From contig NZ_AUHX01000001.1 in NCBI RefSeq assembly GCF_000423405.1, positions 186,001-250,000 of the forward strand: a DNA stretch of 64,000 nucleotides, read 5' to 3'. The DNA comes from Mesonia mobilis DSM 19841. Lineage in GTDB: Bacteria > Bacteroidota > Bacteroidia > Flavobacteriales > Flavobacteriaceae. Shown here piece after piece: positions 43,638-52,558 of the stretch. Under the pieces are notes generated by a model that was not told the origin of the DNA, searched no databases, and worked only from the letters and a program-made list of their open reading frames with translations. How positions within the stretch are numbered: the stretch's first letter is position 1; the number at the start of each line of letters is the position of its first letter. Made by a program: the position numbers and the translations under genes.

Positions 43638-44657
43638 ATGATAGATTTAAAAAGTGATACCGTTACCAAACCCACGCCGGCGATGTTAGAAGCGATCATG
43701 AGTGCAGATGTTGGTGACGATGTTTATAAAGAAGACCCAACCGTAAACTTTTTAGAAAAACGTTTAGCTGAATTATTTGGTAAAGAAATGGCTTTGTTTT
43801 TCCCTACTGGAAGTATGGCTAACCAAGCAGCAATCAAATTGCACACGCAACCCGGGGAACAATTAATTTGCGATAAATGGGCGCACGTATATAATTACGA
43901 AGGTGGCGGAGCTTCTTTTAACAGTGGAGTTTCGTGTAAATTGGTCGATGGTCATCGCGGGATGATCACGGCTAAGCAGGTGGTTGAAAATATTAATCCG
44001 CCAGATTTTTATCATAGTCCGTTAACTTCTTTGGTTTGTATAGAAAATACCACCAATAAAGGCGGCGGCGCTTGTTACGATTTTGAAGAAATTAAGGAAA
44101 TTCGAAAAGTTTGCAATGAGCACAACCTAGGATTACACTTAGATGGTGCCAGGTTATTTAACGCATTAGTGGCTAAAGGAGAAAGCCCAAAACAATACGG
44201 AGAAGTGTTTGATACGATTTCGGTTTGTTTATCGAAAGGTTTAGGTACACCAATGGGATCTGTTTTAATTGGTGATGAAAAATTGATGAAAAATGCTATG
44301 CGAGTTCGTAAAGTTCTTGGTGGTGGAATGCGACAAATAGGTTTTATGGCAGCGGCAGGTTTGTATGCCTTAGAAAATAATGTTGAACGTTTAGCAGAAG
44401 ATCATCAACGCGCTCAAGAATTGGCGAAAACGTTAAGCGAACAAGCTTACGTGAAAGAGGTAGAACCGGTTGAAACCAACATCATTATTTTTTATTTGAC
44501 TGAAGGAATAAATGAAGTAGATTTTTTAAAACGCTTAGAAGATCGTGGTGTGATTATTAGCGGTATGGGACAAGGAAAATTAAGAATTGTAACGCATTTA
44601 GGTTATACACAAGAAATGCATGAAACATTTACGCAAGTATTAAAAGAGTTGGTGTAA
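43638..44657 (+). CDS. ltaE: Low-specificity L-threonine aldolase (GntG-type PLP aldolase)
   Basis: A PLP-dependent aldolase cleaving threonine or allo-threonine to glycine and acetaldehyde. IDLKSDTVTKPTPAM opens the protein, FFPTGSMANQAA binds the phosphate, LHLDGARLFNA contacts the ring, and the PLP Lys lies near residue 200 in CLSKGLGTPMGS. The 339 residues are typical. It stands alone between two convergent or divergent neighbours, with a terminator shared with DUF1428. Confidence 0.95.
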   Translation: MIDLKSDTVTKPTPAMLEAIMSADVGDDVYKEDPTVNFLEKRLAELFGKEMALFFPTGSMANQAAIKLHTQPGEQLICDKWAHVYNYEGGGASFNSGVSCKLVDGHRGMITAKQVVENINPPDFYHSPLTSLVCIENTTNKGGGACYDFEEIKEIRKVCNEHNLGLHLDGARLFNALVAKGESPKQYGEVFDTISVCLSKGLGTPMGSVLIGDEKLMKNAMRVRKVLGGGMRQIGFMAAAGLYALENNVERLAEDHQRAQELAKTLSEQAYVKEVEPVETNIIIFYLTEGINEVDFLKRLEDRGVIISGMGQGKLRIVTHLGYTQEMHETFTQVLKELV

Positions 44658-44670
44658 ATATCAAATTAAG

Positions 44671-44715
44671 AACTTTCAATTTTGGTGAGTTTTTTATCTA
44701 TCAAAATTGAAAGTT
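44671..44715. terminator. Long-stem bidirectional terminator
   Basis: A perfect 14-base-pair stem (44671-44684 with 44702-44715; arms AACTTTCAATTTTG and CAAAATTGAAAGTT) with a 17-base T-rich loop, between convergent ltaE and the DUF1428 gene. Confidence 0.75.
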
Positions 44716-44719
44716 TCTT

Positions 44720-45094
44720 TTAAACTTCAATAAACGATCTAAATCCACCGTAAAGCATTCGGTTAGCGTCAAAAATTATTTTTTCAGGATCGATAAGCGG
44801 TTTTACCAAAGTTTCCATTCTAGGATCTTGCGGTACTTTTTTATTCGCTTCATCTCTAATTTCTTTTGAAGGAAAAACCACCCAGCCAAAAATGAGTTGT
44901 TCGTTTTCTTTTACTTCCATAGTTTTTATAAAAGAAGCGGTTCCTTCAGCTTGTAAATCGTCACCGAGAAACTCCAAATAGGCGAGTGCGCCGTATTCTT
45001 TCCAGATTTCAGCAACCTTTTCAGCTATAGTTTTATATTCTTCTAAATGAGCTTTAGGGATCGGGAAAACAAATCCGTCGATATAATTTGGCAT
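44720..45094 (-). CDS. DUF1428 family protein
   Basis: A 124-residue soluble protein with YIDGFVFPIPKAHLEEYK at the start, WKEYGALAYLEFLGDD in the middle and MLYGGFRSFIEV at the end, the hallmarks of DUF1428 (RmpA-like ferredoxin-fold dimeric proteins). Function is unknown. The gene is single, with a terminator immediately downstream. Confidence 0.88.
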   Translation of the reverse strand: MPNYIDGFVFPIPKAHLEEYKTIAEKVAEIWKEYGALAYLEFLGDDLQAEGTASFIKTMEVKENEQLIFGWVVFPSKEIRDEANKKVPQDPRMETLVKPLIDPEKIIFDANRMLYGGFRSFIEV

Positions 45095-45128
45095 TTTTAT
45101 TCAGTTTAAAAAATTTCAGCAACAAAAT

Positions 45129-46349
45129 TTACTCAAATAAAGTGTATCCAAAAATTAGAGAAATAGAATGATTGCCTTTAGTATCCCAGCGATCGTAATT
45201 CACTAATAAATCTCTTTCGAAACCAAATCTAGCTTCTGCACTCAATCTTTTATATTTAAAACCAGCGCCGAATACTAGGTTGTTTTCACTGGTAATATCG
45301 ATATTATTATGTTGTTGAAATTGAATTTGAGAGCTTATACTAAAGTCGAGTAAATAACCTGCATTTACAAAAATTTGAGCATCATCATTTAAAAACATAT
45401 AATATCGAACGCCTAAAGGTATTTGTATAGAAGTATAATCTAAGGTAACGTCTTCAGTAGGGTCGGTAATGTAATCGTTTTTAAAAACTCTTTCAGTTTC
45501 ATTTTTATGGTAATGATAGGTAGGTTCTACAATCAATGACCATTTATCTTTGTTAAAGGGTAAGAAAATTTCAGCTTCAACCCCAAATCGAAAACGCACA
45601 CTCGTATCAAATTCAGTGTCGTAATAGTAGGTAGAAGTACCATCGATCACTTTTAGCGAAGAAGCTATTAAACCCGGTCTAATATTTAATTTAAAAACAT
45701 TACGATGTGTTTTATTTTTATAATTAATGTATTCCGCATTCTTACATTCATGATATCTAATAAAAAATCGAGTAAGATCGGCTTCTTTATAATCGGTATT
45801 TTCAACATAGGTTAGCGAAATATTATCGCATTTTAAATGATTAAGTAACTCTTGTTTATAACTCGCATTGGTCAAAAGTTTATCATTAAATTCTGCGACA
45901 AATTGCTTATAAATTAAAGGCTTAATTTCTTCTTGCGGTAAAGCATAGAAAAAACGCTTTAGGTTACTTTCTTCGTAGGTATATAAACTAGCTGCATCAC
46001 CTTCGATCAAGGTTTTAAGAAGAACGGTTTTGGTTTTAAATTCCGGGTTTCGTTGTTTACTTATTTCTGAAAGATTGGTGCTGGAGTAATCTATTTTCAC
46101 TTCTCTTTTAATGTATTTGGCTTGATTGGTAATGCCGAATTCAGAAATCTCGGAAATGCTTTTAAATGTTGACGTAGCATTTTCTGAAGCTTTAATTTCA
46201 ATTTCTGAAGGATTATTTTTCCAATCAATATTCTTAATTAAGGTTTCGTGTTTTCCGCTGTCGTCGATGTAGTAGCCTTTTTCAAATTCGATCTGAGCTT
46301 GTAACTGAAAGCTAATAGAAATAAAGGCTAAGAAAAAGATGTTCTTCAT
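45129..46349 (-). CDS. Outer-membrane beta-barrel protein, PorT-like, of unknown function
   Basis: A signal peptide (residues 1-18, ending QLQAQ) leads into a non-repetitive soluble N-terminal region (about 19-210), then beta-barrel strands with alternating aromatic/polar residues (LNIRPGLIASSL, WSLIVEPTYHYHKNE, SIQIPLGVRYYMF, HSISLIFGYTLFE). The C-terminal aromatic residue plus Glu resembles other Bacteroidota outer-membrane proteins. The gene has a TAnnTTTG promoter (TATATTTG, minus) at 46385-46378. Function unknown. Confidence 0.83.
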   Translation of the reverse strand: MKNIFFLAFISISFQLQAQIEFEKGYYIDDSGKHETLIKNIDWKNNPSEIEIKASENATSTFKSISEISEFGITNQAKYIKREVKIDYSSTNLSEISKQRNPEFKTKTVLLKTLIEGDAASLYTYEESNLKRFFYALPQEEIKPLIYKQFVAEFNDKLLTNASYKQELLNHLKCDNISLTYVENTDYKEADLTRFFIRYHECKNAEYINYKNKTHRNVFKLNIRPGLIASSLKVIDGTSTYYYDTEFDTSVRFRFGVEAEIFLPFNKDKWSLIVEPTYHYHKNETERVFKNDYITDPTEDVTLDYTSIQIPLGVRYYMFLNDDAQIFVNAGYLLDFSISSQIQFQQHNNIDITSENNLVFGAGFKYKRLSAEARFGFERDLLVNYDRWDTKGNHSISLIFGYTLFE

Positions 46350-46377
46350 TATAATGAGTAGGAGTTTTTTACGGTTT

Positions 46378-46385
46378 CAAATATA
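46378..46385 (-). promoter_or_regulatory. Promoter -7 element for the 45129 outer-membrane protein gene
   Basis: TATATTTG on the minus strand fits TAnnTTTG, 28 bases before the ATG at 46349. Confidence 0.55.
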
Positions 46386-46444
46386 GAATTTTAGATGAAA
46401 ACCTAAAGAAAATATGTTATAAATAGAATTTAGCTTACAAAAGT

Positions 46445-46864
46445 CTACTTTTCTTTCTTCTTTTTTTTGAAACCTTTCTGCTGAATAACCGTTGCTAAGC
46501 CAATCGCCGCCACAACAGCAATACAAGCTGAAGTACCCAAAGCGCCACCAAAATGATTAAAAAATTGCGCTTTGTTCAAATAAATAATAGAAAATATAAG
46601 TCCGGCTAAAATCACATAGATCGGATGATGCAAAACTTTGTTAGAAACCATTCCCACAAATGAAGCTCCAATGAAAACCACCGGGATTTGTTGCGCAAGA
46701 TTTTCTTCCACCAAAAAAGGAAAAAAATAAAAGAAAAGCCCCACCAATAATGATGGAAATGCCGATGCTAAAACCGCTCCCCATTTTAAATGATTATTAA
46801 GGTAATAGGTAATTAAACTACCTGCAATTCCGGTAAAAATGATTATAGAATAGAAGGTGATCAT
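46445..46864 (-). CDS. Small polytopic membrane protein B of a tandem paralogous pair
   Basis: A 139-residue inner-membrane protein with about four or five helices and a Lys-rich tail (KGFKKKKKEK). It resembles its upstream neighbour: WGAVLASAFPSLLVGLF corresponds to LGAVIAAGIVGTLAALL, FIGASFVGMVSNKVL to YCGAFIGMTQQSVA, and FFNHFGGALGTSA to LFNGFGGKLGTLA. Its ATG overlaps the neighbour's stop by four bases, so both are made together. I do not recognise a family. Confidence 0.82.
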   Translation of the reverse strand: MITFYSIIIFTGIAGSLITYYLNNHLKWGAVLASAFPSLLVGLFFYFFPFLVEENLAQQIPVVFIGASFVGMVSNKVLHHPIYVILAGLIFSIIYLNKAQFFNHFGGALGTSACIAVVAAIGLATVIQQKGFKKKKKEK

Positions 46865-47412
46865 AAAAAGATGTAAATGAGTAATGAAGTGATAGCGACA
46901 CCGCCAAAAGCTAAGGTTCCTAATTTACCGCCAAAACCATTAAATAAATTTTTAGCTCCGATAAAAAGTAAACCGGTAATTAAGCAGGCAAATAAAACAA
47001 AACTATAATTAGAAGCTACACTTTGCTGCGTCATCCCAATAAAAGCTCCACAGTAAACCGTTGCCGGTATTCTTTTTACGGTTTTAGAATTTGGTTGTAA
47101 ATAGGGCAGAAGCGCTGCTAAAGTACCTACAATTCCTGCTGCAATTACCGCTCCTAGTTGCAAATCGACATTAAGAAAATAAGTAAAAATACCACCAATA
47201 GCGATGTAAAAAATATCTTGCAGATCGGCTAAAAAATGATCTTCTTGCGTGGCAGAAATATGATAATAACTATAGGTAATCATCGAAGTAACTAGTAAAA
47301 CTCCTAACATCATCCAAATTTCATCAACTTTCTCTAACAAAATAGAGGTAAGAAAAACCAGATGAATAGCTATGATCACAAAAAAAGTGACGACGCTAAT
47401 AATCTTCTTCAT
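46861..47412 (-). CDS. Small polytopic membrane protein A of a tandem paralogous pair
   Basis: A 183-residue inner-membrane protein with about six helices. The first 60 residues, two extra helices, have no counterpart in the downstream paralogue; the last 120 share the same helix order and the FGG-x-LGT signature near the C-terminus. The pair may form a heteromeric membrane complex. Conserved Gly-rich motifs suggest packed helices rather than a catalytic site. Upstream ybaB has its own terminator, so this pair is a separate unit. Confidence 0.82.
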   Translation of the reverse strand: MKKIISVVTFFVIIAIHLVFLTSILLEKVDEIWMMLGVLLVTSMITYSYYHISATQEDHFLADLQDIFYIAIGGIFTYFLNVDLQLGAVIAAGIVGTLAALLPYLQPNSKTVKRIPATVYCGAFIGMTQQSVASNYSFVLFACLITGLLFIGAKNLFNGFGGKLGTLAFGGVAITSLLIYIFL

Positions 47413-47426
47413 AAGAAGTAATTAAA

Positions 47427-47451
47427 AAAGCCTTGCAATTTACAAGGCTTT
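47427..47451 (-). terminator. Terminator of ybaB
   Basis: AAAGCCTTG (47427-47435) pairs with CAAGGCTTT (47443-47451) around a seven-base loop, followed by six T on the minus strand, just after the ybaB stop at 47459. Confidence 0.85.
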
Positions 47452-47458
47452 AAGTTTT

Positions 47459-47773
47459 TTATTTAAACATATCCATTCCCGGGATGTCTGGCATACCATC
47501 TTTTGCGGCTGCGCCTAATTCTGCTTCATTCATATCAGAAGCTCTTTTAATGGCTTTATTCAGCGTTAAGACTAGATAATCTTCTAATTGTTCTTTATCT
47601 TCAAGTAACTCTTCAGCTACTTCAATATTTTTAATTTCTCGATTCCCGGTAATGGTTACTTTAAGCAAATCGTCGCTCGATTTTTCTTGCATCGTCACTG
47701 TATCTAAGCGCTTTTTGGTCTCTTCAACCTTGGCTTGCGCTTCTTTTAATTTGTTCATCATGTCTCCAAACAT
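47459..47773 (-). CDS. ybaB: YbaB/EbfC family nucleoid-associated protein
   Basis: A 104-residue DNA-binding protein, normally a homodimer shaped like tweezers. [23 protein letters not shown] opens the first helix, [14 protein letters not shown]-like strands follow, and an [14 protein letters not shown] helix closes it. In many bacteria ybaB follows dnaX; here it does not. The promoter TAACTTTG (minus) is at 47806-47799. Confidence 0.94.
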   Translation of the reverse strand: MFGDMMNKLKEAQAKVEETKKRLDTVTMQEKSSDDLLKVTITGNREIKNIEVAEELLEDKEQLEDYLVLTLNKAIKRASDMNEAELGAAAKDGMPDIPGMDMFK

Positions 47774-47798
47774 AGCTTTTTGTTTTTGGTTATAAGAG

Positions 47799-47806
47799 CA
47801 AAGTTA
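47799..47806 (-). promoter_or_regulatory. Promoter -7 element for ybaB
   Basis: TAACTTTG on the minus strand fits TAnnTTTG, 25 bases before the ybaB ATG. It is divergent from the peptidase promoter at 47846-47853. Confidence 0.6.
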
Positions 47807-47845
47807 TTAAATACTTAGAATGCTTCCTCATTTCTGACGAAATTT

Positions 47846-47853
47846 TACCTTTG
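47846..47853 (+). promoter_or_regulatory. Promoter -7 element for the S9 peptidase gene
   Basis: TACCTTTG fits TAnnTTTG, 28 bases before the ATG at 47882. Confidence 0.6.
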
Positions 47854-47881
47854 TGGTCATTCAAAATTGAAGTAAACGAAG

Positions 47882-49945
47882 ATGATAAAAGAAGAAATAT
47901 TTCCTCCTAAAGCAAAAAAAATAGCGAAAGAACTAAGTATTCACGGAGATACGAGAGTCGATAATTACTTTTGGCTTAATGAGCGTGAAAATCCTGAAGT
48001 TGTAAAATATCTAGAAGCTGAAAATGATTATAATGAAAAGATGACGGCGCATACCAAACAATTTCAGGTCGATTTGTTTGAAGAAATGAAAAGCCGAATT
48101 AAAGAAGACGATGCTTCTGTTCCTTACAAATTAAACGGTTATTGGTATTATGTTCGTTTTGAAGTAGGCAAAGGTTACCCGATCTATGCTCGTAAAAAAG
48201 AAACTTTAGAGGCTGAAGAAGAAATTTTATTCGATTGTAACCAAATGGCAGAAGGTCACGCCTATTTTAAGTTGAGTGGTTTAAGCGTGAGCCCAAATAA
48301 TAAATTGGTAAGTTTTGGAGTCGATACGGTGAGTAGAAGAAAATACACCATTCAGATAAAAAACTTAGAAACGGGAGAAATTCTTCCTACAAAAATTGAA
48401 ACTACAACCGGAGGTTCTACGTGGGCAAACGATAATAAAACGCTTTTTTATACGCGTAAAGATGAAGAGACCTTACGTTCAGATAAAATTTATCAGCATA
48501 TTCTAGGAGAAGATCCGGCTAACGATATTTTGGTTTATCAAGAGGAAGATGAAACCTTTAATGCTTACGTCTATAAATCTAAATCTAAAAAATACATTAT
48601 TATCGGTTCAAGCAGCACGATGAGTGACGAATACCGAATTTTAGATGCAGATCAACCTCGTGGCGATTTTAAATTGTTTCAAGAACGTGTTCGTGGTGTA
48701 GAGTATGGTTTTTCTCATTTTGAAGATCATTTTTACATCATTACCAACAAAGATGAAGCGCAAAACTTTAAACTGATGAAAACTGAAGTGAATAAAACAG
48801 CTTCAGAACATTGGCAAGAAGTGATTCCGCATCGGGAAGACGTGCTGTTAGAAGATATGGATATCTTTAAAAATTACCTCGTGTTAAGTGAACGTTACAA
48901 TGGTCTAAACCGAATTCGAATTATGAGTTGGGATAATCAAGAAGATTATTACTTGCCATTCGATAATGAAACTTACACTGCTTACACAGGCACCAATCCA
49001 GATTTTGATACCAATATTTTACGTTATGGTTACAACTCGTTAACCACTCCTGCTTCGGTGATCGATTTTGATATGAAAACTAAAGAAAGTGAGGTGAAAA
49101 AAGAGCAGGAAGTTCAAGATCCTAACTTCAATAAAGAAAATTATTTATCTGAAAGAATTTGGGCAACAGCGCAAGATGGTACCAAAATACCAATGTCTGT
49201 AGTTTACAAAAAAGGAATTCAACGTGACGGAAGCAATCCGGTATTGCAATATGCCTACGGAAGTTACGGTCACACCACAGACCCTTCTTTTTCTACTTCA
49301 AGATTAAGTTTATTAGATCGCGGATTCATATTTGTGATCGCTCACATTCGCGGCGGTGAATATTTAGGCAGAAATTGGTATGAAGATGGTAAAATGCTAA
49401 CCAAACGAAACACGTTTACCGATTTTATAGATTGCAGTAAATATTTAATAGAACAAAAATATACTTCAGCTAAACATTTATACGCCATGGGCGGTTCTGC
49501 CGGTGGTATGTTAATGGGCGGAATTTTAAATATGGCTCCGCAATTGTACAACGGTGTGATTGCTGCCGTTCCTTTTGTAGATGTGGTCACGACCATGTTA
49601 GACGATAGTATCCCGTTAACGACAGGAGAATATGACGAATGGGGAAACCCGAACGATAAAGAATATTATGATTATATGAAGTCGTATTCCCCTTACGATA
49701 ATGTAGTTGCGCAGGATTATCCAAATATTTTAGTTACGACCGGTTTTCACGATTCTCAAGTACAATATTGGGAACCTGCAAAATGGGTGGCTAAATTGCG
49801 TGAGTTGAAAACAGATGAAAACAAATTGCTTTTTCATACAAATATGGATGCCGGTCATGGCGGTGCTTCCGGAAGATTTGAAGCCTTGAAAGAAGTCGCG
49901 GAAGATTACGCTTTTATTTTAGACTTAGAAGGAATTAAGCAATAA
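47882..49945 (+). CDS. S9A family oligopeptidase B-like serine peptidase
   Basis: A 687-residue cytoplasmic serine peptidase that cleaves short peptides, probably after basic residues like oligopeptidase B. The N-terminal beta-propeller (residues about 80-400) guards the active site. The hydrolase domain has catalytic Ser539 in GGSAGG, the Asp in the GFHDSQVQYWEPAKW region, and His659 in MDAGHGGASGR. No signal peptide is visible. It stands alone with its own promoter, 92 bases before the next gene. Confidence 0.95.
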   Translation: MIKEEIFPPKAKKIAKELSIHGDTRVDNYFWLNERENPEVVKYLEAENDYNEKMTAHTKQFQVDLFEEMKSRIKEDDASVPYKLNGYWYYVRFEVGKGYPIYARKKETLEAEEEILFDCNQMAEGHAYFKLSGLSVSPNNKLVSFGVDTVSRRKYTIQIKNLETGEILPTKIETTTGGSTWANDNKTLFYTRKDEETLRSDKIYQHILGEDPANDILVYQEEDETFNAYVYKSKSKKYIIIGSSSTMSDEYRILDADQPRGDFKLFQERVRGVEYGFSHFEDHFYIITNKDEAQNFKLMKTEVNKTASEHWQEVIPHREDVLLEDMDIFKNYLVLSERYNGLNRIRIMSWDNQEDYYLPFDNETYTAYTGTNPDFDTNILRYGYNSLTTPASVIDFDMKTKESEVKKEQEVQDPNFNKENYLSERIWATAQDGTKIPMSVVYKKGIQRDGSNPVLQYAYGSYGHTTDPSFSTSRLSLLDRGFIFVIAHIRGGEYLGRNWYEDGKMLTKRNTFTDFIDCSKYLIEQKYTSAKHLYAMGGSAGGMLMGGILNMAPQLYNGVIAAVPFVDVVTTMLDDSIPLTTGEYDEWGNPNDKEYYDYMKSYSPYDNVVAQDYPNILVTTGFHDSQVQYWEPAKWVAKLRELKTDENKLLFHTNMDAGHGGASGRFEALKEVAEDYAFILDLEGIKQ

Positions 49946-49960
49946 TTAAAAAAATTATTG

Positions 49961-50012
49961 TAAATTTGCGATGTTTTGCGAAAATGTTTCCTGCTTCACT
50001 TGGAAACATTTT
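49961..50012 (+). promoter_or_regulatory. Promoter motif and leader hairpin before the cysteate-synthase-like gene
   Basis: TAAATTTG at 49961-49968 fits the -7 consensus. A perfect 11-base-pair hairpin, AAAATGTTTCC (49981-49991) with GGAAACATTTT (50002-50012), begins 13 bases later and is followed by a short T run, then 25 bases to the ATG at 50038. It may be an attenuator-type leader, or simply the terminator of the upstream peptidase gene with the promoter match incidental. Confidence 0.5.
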
Positions 50013-50037
50013 TATATGTTAACGACAACTTCAACTT

Positions 50038-51078
50038 ATGAAAGAAGACTTAAAGGTTTATAATGATGTATTGCAACTCATAGGTGATACCCCACTTATC
50101 AAACTCAATAAGGTAACTAAAGAATTAGAAGGTAATTATTTTGCAAAAGTAGAAGCCTTTAATCCGGGACACTCCTCAAAAGATAGAATTGCACTTCATA
50201 TTATAGAAGAAGCAGAGCGCAAAGGCATTTTAAAACCTGGCAGCACAATTATAGAAACTACCTCTGGTAATACCGGTTTTAGTATAGCGATGGTGAGTGT
50301 AATTAAAGGTTATGATTGTATTTTAGCCGTAAGTTCTAAATCTTCAGCAGATAAAATAGATATGCTAAAGACGATGGGCGCTAAAGTATATGTTTGTCCG
50401 GCAAATGTTGCTCCAGACGATCCTCGTTCATATTATGAGGTAGCAAAGAGACTTCATCGAGAGATGAAAGATTCGGTTTACATTAACCAATATTTTAATG
50501 AGTTAAATTTAGACGCTCATTACCAATCTACCGGACCAGAAATCTGGAAACAAACAGAAGGTAAAATAACACATTTAGTTGCTTGTAGCGGTACCGGAGG
50601 AACTATTTCTGGAACGGCTAAATATTTAAAAGAACAAAACCCAAATATCAAAGTAATTGGTATCGATGCTTACGGTTCTGTATTGAAAAAATACCACGAA
50701 ACCAGAGAGTTAGATCCTGAAGAAATTTACCCATATCGAATTGAAGGATTAGGGAAAAATTTAATCCCAACTGCAACAGATTTTGATGTGATCGATAAAT
50801 TTATCAAAGTGACTGATGAAGATAGTGCGCACACCGCAAGATACATCGCAAGAACAGAAGGATTATTTGTAGGTTATACTAGCGGAGCTGTTTTTCAAGG
50901 AATTAAACAATTAGAAGAAGAAGGCGAATTTGACGAAAACAGTAATGTGGTGATGATTTTCCCAGATCACGGTTCTCGTTATATGAGCAAAATTTATAGT
51001 GACGATTGGATGCACGAACAAGGTTTTTCTGATACTAAAAACAATGTAGGAGCAGAAAAAATAGAATTTGTAAAGTAA
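50038..51078 (+). CDS. PLP-dependent cysteine-synthase-family enzyme, probable cysteate synthase of capnine synthesis
   Basis: A fold-type II PLP enzyme of 346 residues. The PLP Lys48 lies in NPGHSSKDR, the phosphate/substrate loop is TTSGNTGFS, and [16 protein letters not shown] follows. Overall closest to cystathionine-beta-synthase-like OASS, but with [12 protein letters not shown] where CysK/CBS have the usual substrate-specificity segment. Immediate proximity to a serine-palmitoyltransferase-like enzyme matches the cysteate synthase / cysteate acyltransferase pair reported for capnine (sulfonolipid) synthesis in flavobacteria. A plain cysteine synthase or CBS remains possible. Confidence 0.8.
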   Translation: MKEDLKVYNDVLQLIGDTPLIKLNKVTKELEGNYFAKVEAFNPGHSSKDRIALHIIEEAERKGILKPGSTIIETTSGNTGFSIAMVSVIKGYDCILAVSSKSSADKIDMLKTMGAKVYVCPANVAPDDPRSYYEVAKRLHREMKDSVYINQYFNELNLDAHYQSTGPEIWKQTEGKITHLVACSGTGGTISGTAKYLKEQNPNIKVIGIDAYGSVLKKYHETRELDPEEIYPYRIEGLGKNLIPTATDFDVIDKFIKVTDEDSAHTARYIARTEGLFVGYTSGAVFQGIKQLEEEGEFDENSNVVMIFPDHGSRYMSKIYSDDWMHEQGFSDTKNNVGAEKIEFVK

Positions 51079-51094
51079 TTTTACAATAATAGAT

Positions 51095-51130
51095 AAAAAA
51101 CACCTTAGAAATTTCTCTAAGGTGTTTTTT
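51095..51130 (+). terminator. Terminator after the cysteate-synthase-like gene
   Basis: A 15-base-pair stem (51095-51109 with 51116-51130; core CACCTTAGA and TCTAAGGTG), loop AATTTC, with a T run. It separates this gene from the acyltransferase, so the pair is not a simple operon. Confidence 0.9.
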
Positions 51131-51188
51131 TGTGATTAAACTGTTGATAATTATAGGCGGAAGCCTTAGTATTTACGCATAAAAATTA

Positions 51189-51196
51189 TATTTTTG
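51189..51196 (+). promoter_or_regulatory. Promoter -7 element for the acyltransferase gene
   Basis: TATTTTTG fits TAnnTTTG, 25 bases before the ATG at 51222. Confidence 0.6.
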
Positions 51197-51221
51197 CAAC
51201 TTGGTTTAAACTTAAAATCAT

Positions 51222-52478
51222 ATGAAGGATTTATTTGAAAAAATATATAGAGATAAAGGACCATTAGGAAAATGGGCAGATCAAGCAGAAGGTTATTTTG
51301 TATTCCCAAAGCTTGAAGGAGAGATTGGTAACCGTATGAAGTTTCAGGGAAAAGAAGTAATTACCTGGAGTGTAAACGATTATTTAGGTTTAGCAAATCA
51401 TCCTGAAGTAAGAAAAGTAGATGCTGAAGCAGCTAAAAAATACGGTTCTGCTTACCCGATGGGAGCTCGTATGATGAGTGGTCATACCTATTTACACGAA
51501 AAACTTCAAAATGAGTTAGCAGAATTTGTACATAAAGATGCAGCTTATTTATTAAACTTTGGTTATCAGGGTATGGTTTCTACTATTGATGCTTTGGTAG
51601 GTAAAGATGATGTAATTGTTTACGATGTAGATGCACACGCTTGTATTATCGATGGTGTACGTTTACATTTAGGAAAGCGTTTTACTTATAAGCATAACGA
51701 TGTTGCAAGTATCGAGAAAAACCTAGAAAGAGCTACCAAGATTGCCGAGCAAACCGGTGGTGGTATCCTTTTAATTTCTGAAGGAGTTTTCGGGATGCGA
51801 GGTGAGCAAGGAAAGCTTAAAGAGATCGTTAAGCTAAAAGAAAAATTTAACTTTAGATTATTTGTAGACGATGCGCACGGTTTTGGTACTTTAGGTAAAA
51901 CCGGTGCCGGAGCAGGAGAAGAGCAAGGCGTACAAGACGATATCGATGTGTATTTTGCAACTTTTGCAAAATCAATGGCAAGTACAGGAGCTTTTATTGC
52001 TGCAGATCAAGAAGTAATCGATTATTTAAAATACAACTTACGTTCGCAAATGTTCGCAAAGTCTCTTCAAATGCAATTAGTTGAAGGTGCTTTAAAACGT
52101 TTAGATATGTTACGTTCTATGCCGGAGTTAAAAGAGAAACTTTGGGAAAATGTAAATGCGTTACAAAACGGGCTTAAAGATAGAGGTTTTGATATTGGTA
52201 CTACGCAAAGTTGTGTAACACCGGTATATTTAAAAGGAAGTATTCCTGAAGCAATGGCCTTAGTAAAAGACTTACGTGAAAATTACGGAGTTTTCTGTTC
52301 GATCGTAGTTTATCCGGTAATTCCTAAAGGATTAATTTTATTAAGAATGATCCCAACGGCTTCTCATACGTTAGTAGATGTTGAAGAAACTCTAGAAGCA
52401 TTCTCTGCTATTAGAGAGCGTTTAGAGAACGGAACTTACAAGCGTTTATCGGCTGCCGTAATGCAAGCAATGAAATAG
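51222..52478 (+). CDS. Alpha-oxoamine synthase family PLP enzyme, probable cysteate fatty-acyltransferase
   Basis: A fold-type I PLP enzyme of 418 residues in the serine palmitoyltransferase / KBL / BioF family, which condense an amino acid with acyl-CoA and release CO2. His139 (DAHACIIDG) stacks on the cofactor, DDAHG is at 216-220, and the PLP Lys250 lies in ATFAKSMASTG. Flavobacteria use a member of this family to make 3-ketocapnine from L-cysteate and a C15 acyl-CoA. The neighbouring cysteate-synthase-like gene supports this. Alternatives are a bona fide serine palmitoyltransferase for sphingolipids or 2-amino-3-ketobutyrate CoA ligase. Confidence 0.82.
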   Translation: MKDLFEKIYRDKGPLGKWADQAEGYFVFPKLEGEIGNRMKFQGKEVITWSVNDYLGLANHPEVRKVDAEAAKKYGSAYPMGARMMSGHTYLHEKLQNELAEFVHKDAAYLLNFGYQGMVSTIDALVGKDDVIVYDVDAHACIIDGVRLHLGKRFTYKHNDVASIEKNLERATKIAEQTGGGILLISEGVFGMRGEQGKLKEIVKLKEKFNFRLFVDDAHGFGTLGKTGAGAGEEQGVQDDIDVYFATFAKSMASTGAFIAADQEVIDYLKYNLRSQMFAKSLQMQLVEGALKRLDMLRSMPELKEKLWENVNALQNGLKDRGFDIGTTQSCVTPVYLKGSIPEAMALVKDLRENYGVFCSIVVYPVIPKGLILLRMIPTASHTLVDVEETLEAFSAIRERLENGTYKRLSAAVMQAMK

Positions 52479-52498
52479 AAAAAATTACTTTTTATATT

Positions 52499-52527
52499 AA
52501 AAACCGCTATTTTTTATAGCGGTTTTT
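52499..52527. terminator. Terminator between the acyltransferase and an outer-membrane protein gene
   Basis: A 12-base-pair stem (52499-52510 with 52516-52527; core CCGCTAT and ATAGCGG) with a five-T loop and T run, suited to both convergent genes. Confidence 0.88.
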
Positions 52528-52558
52528 TTTATAATTATTTTTTGAGGATTAAAAATAA

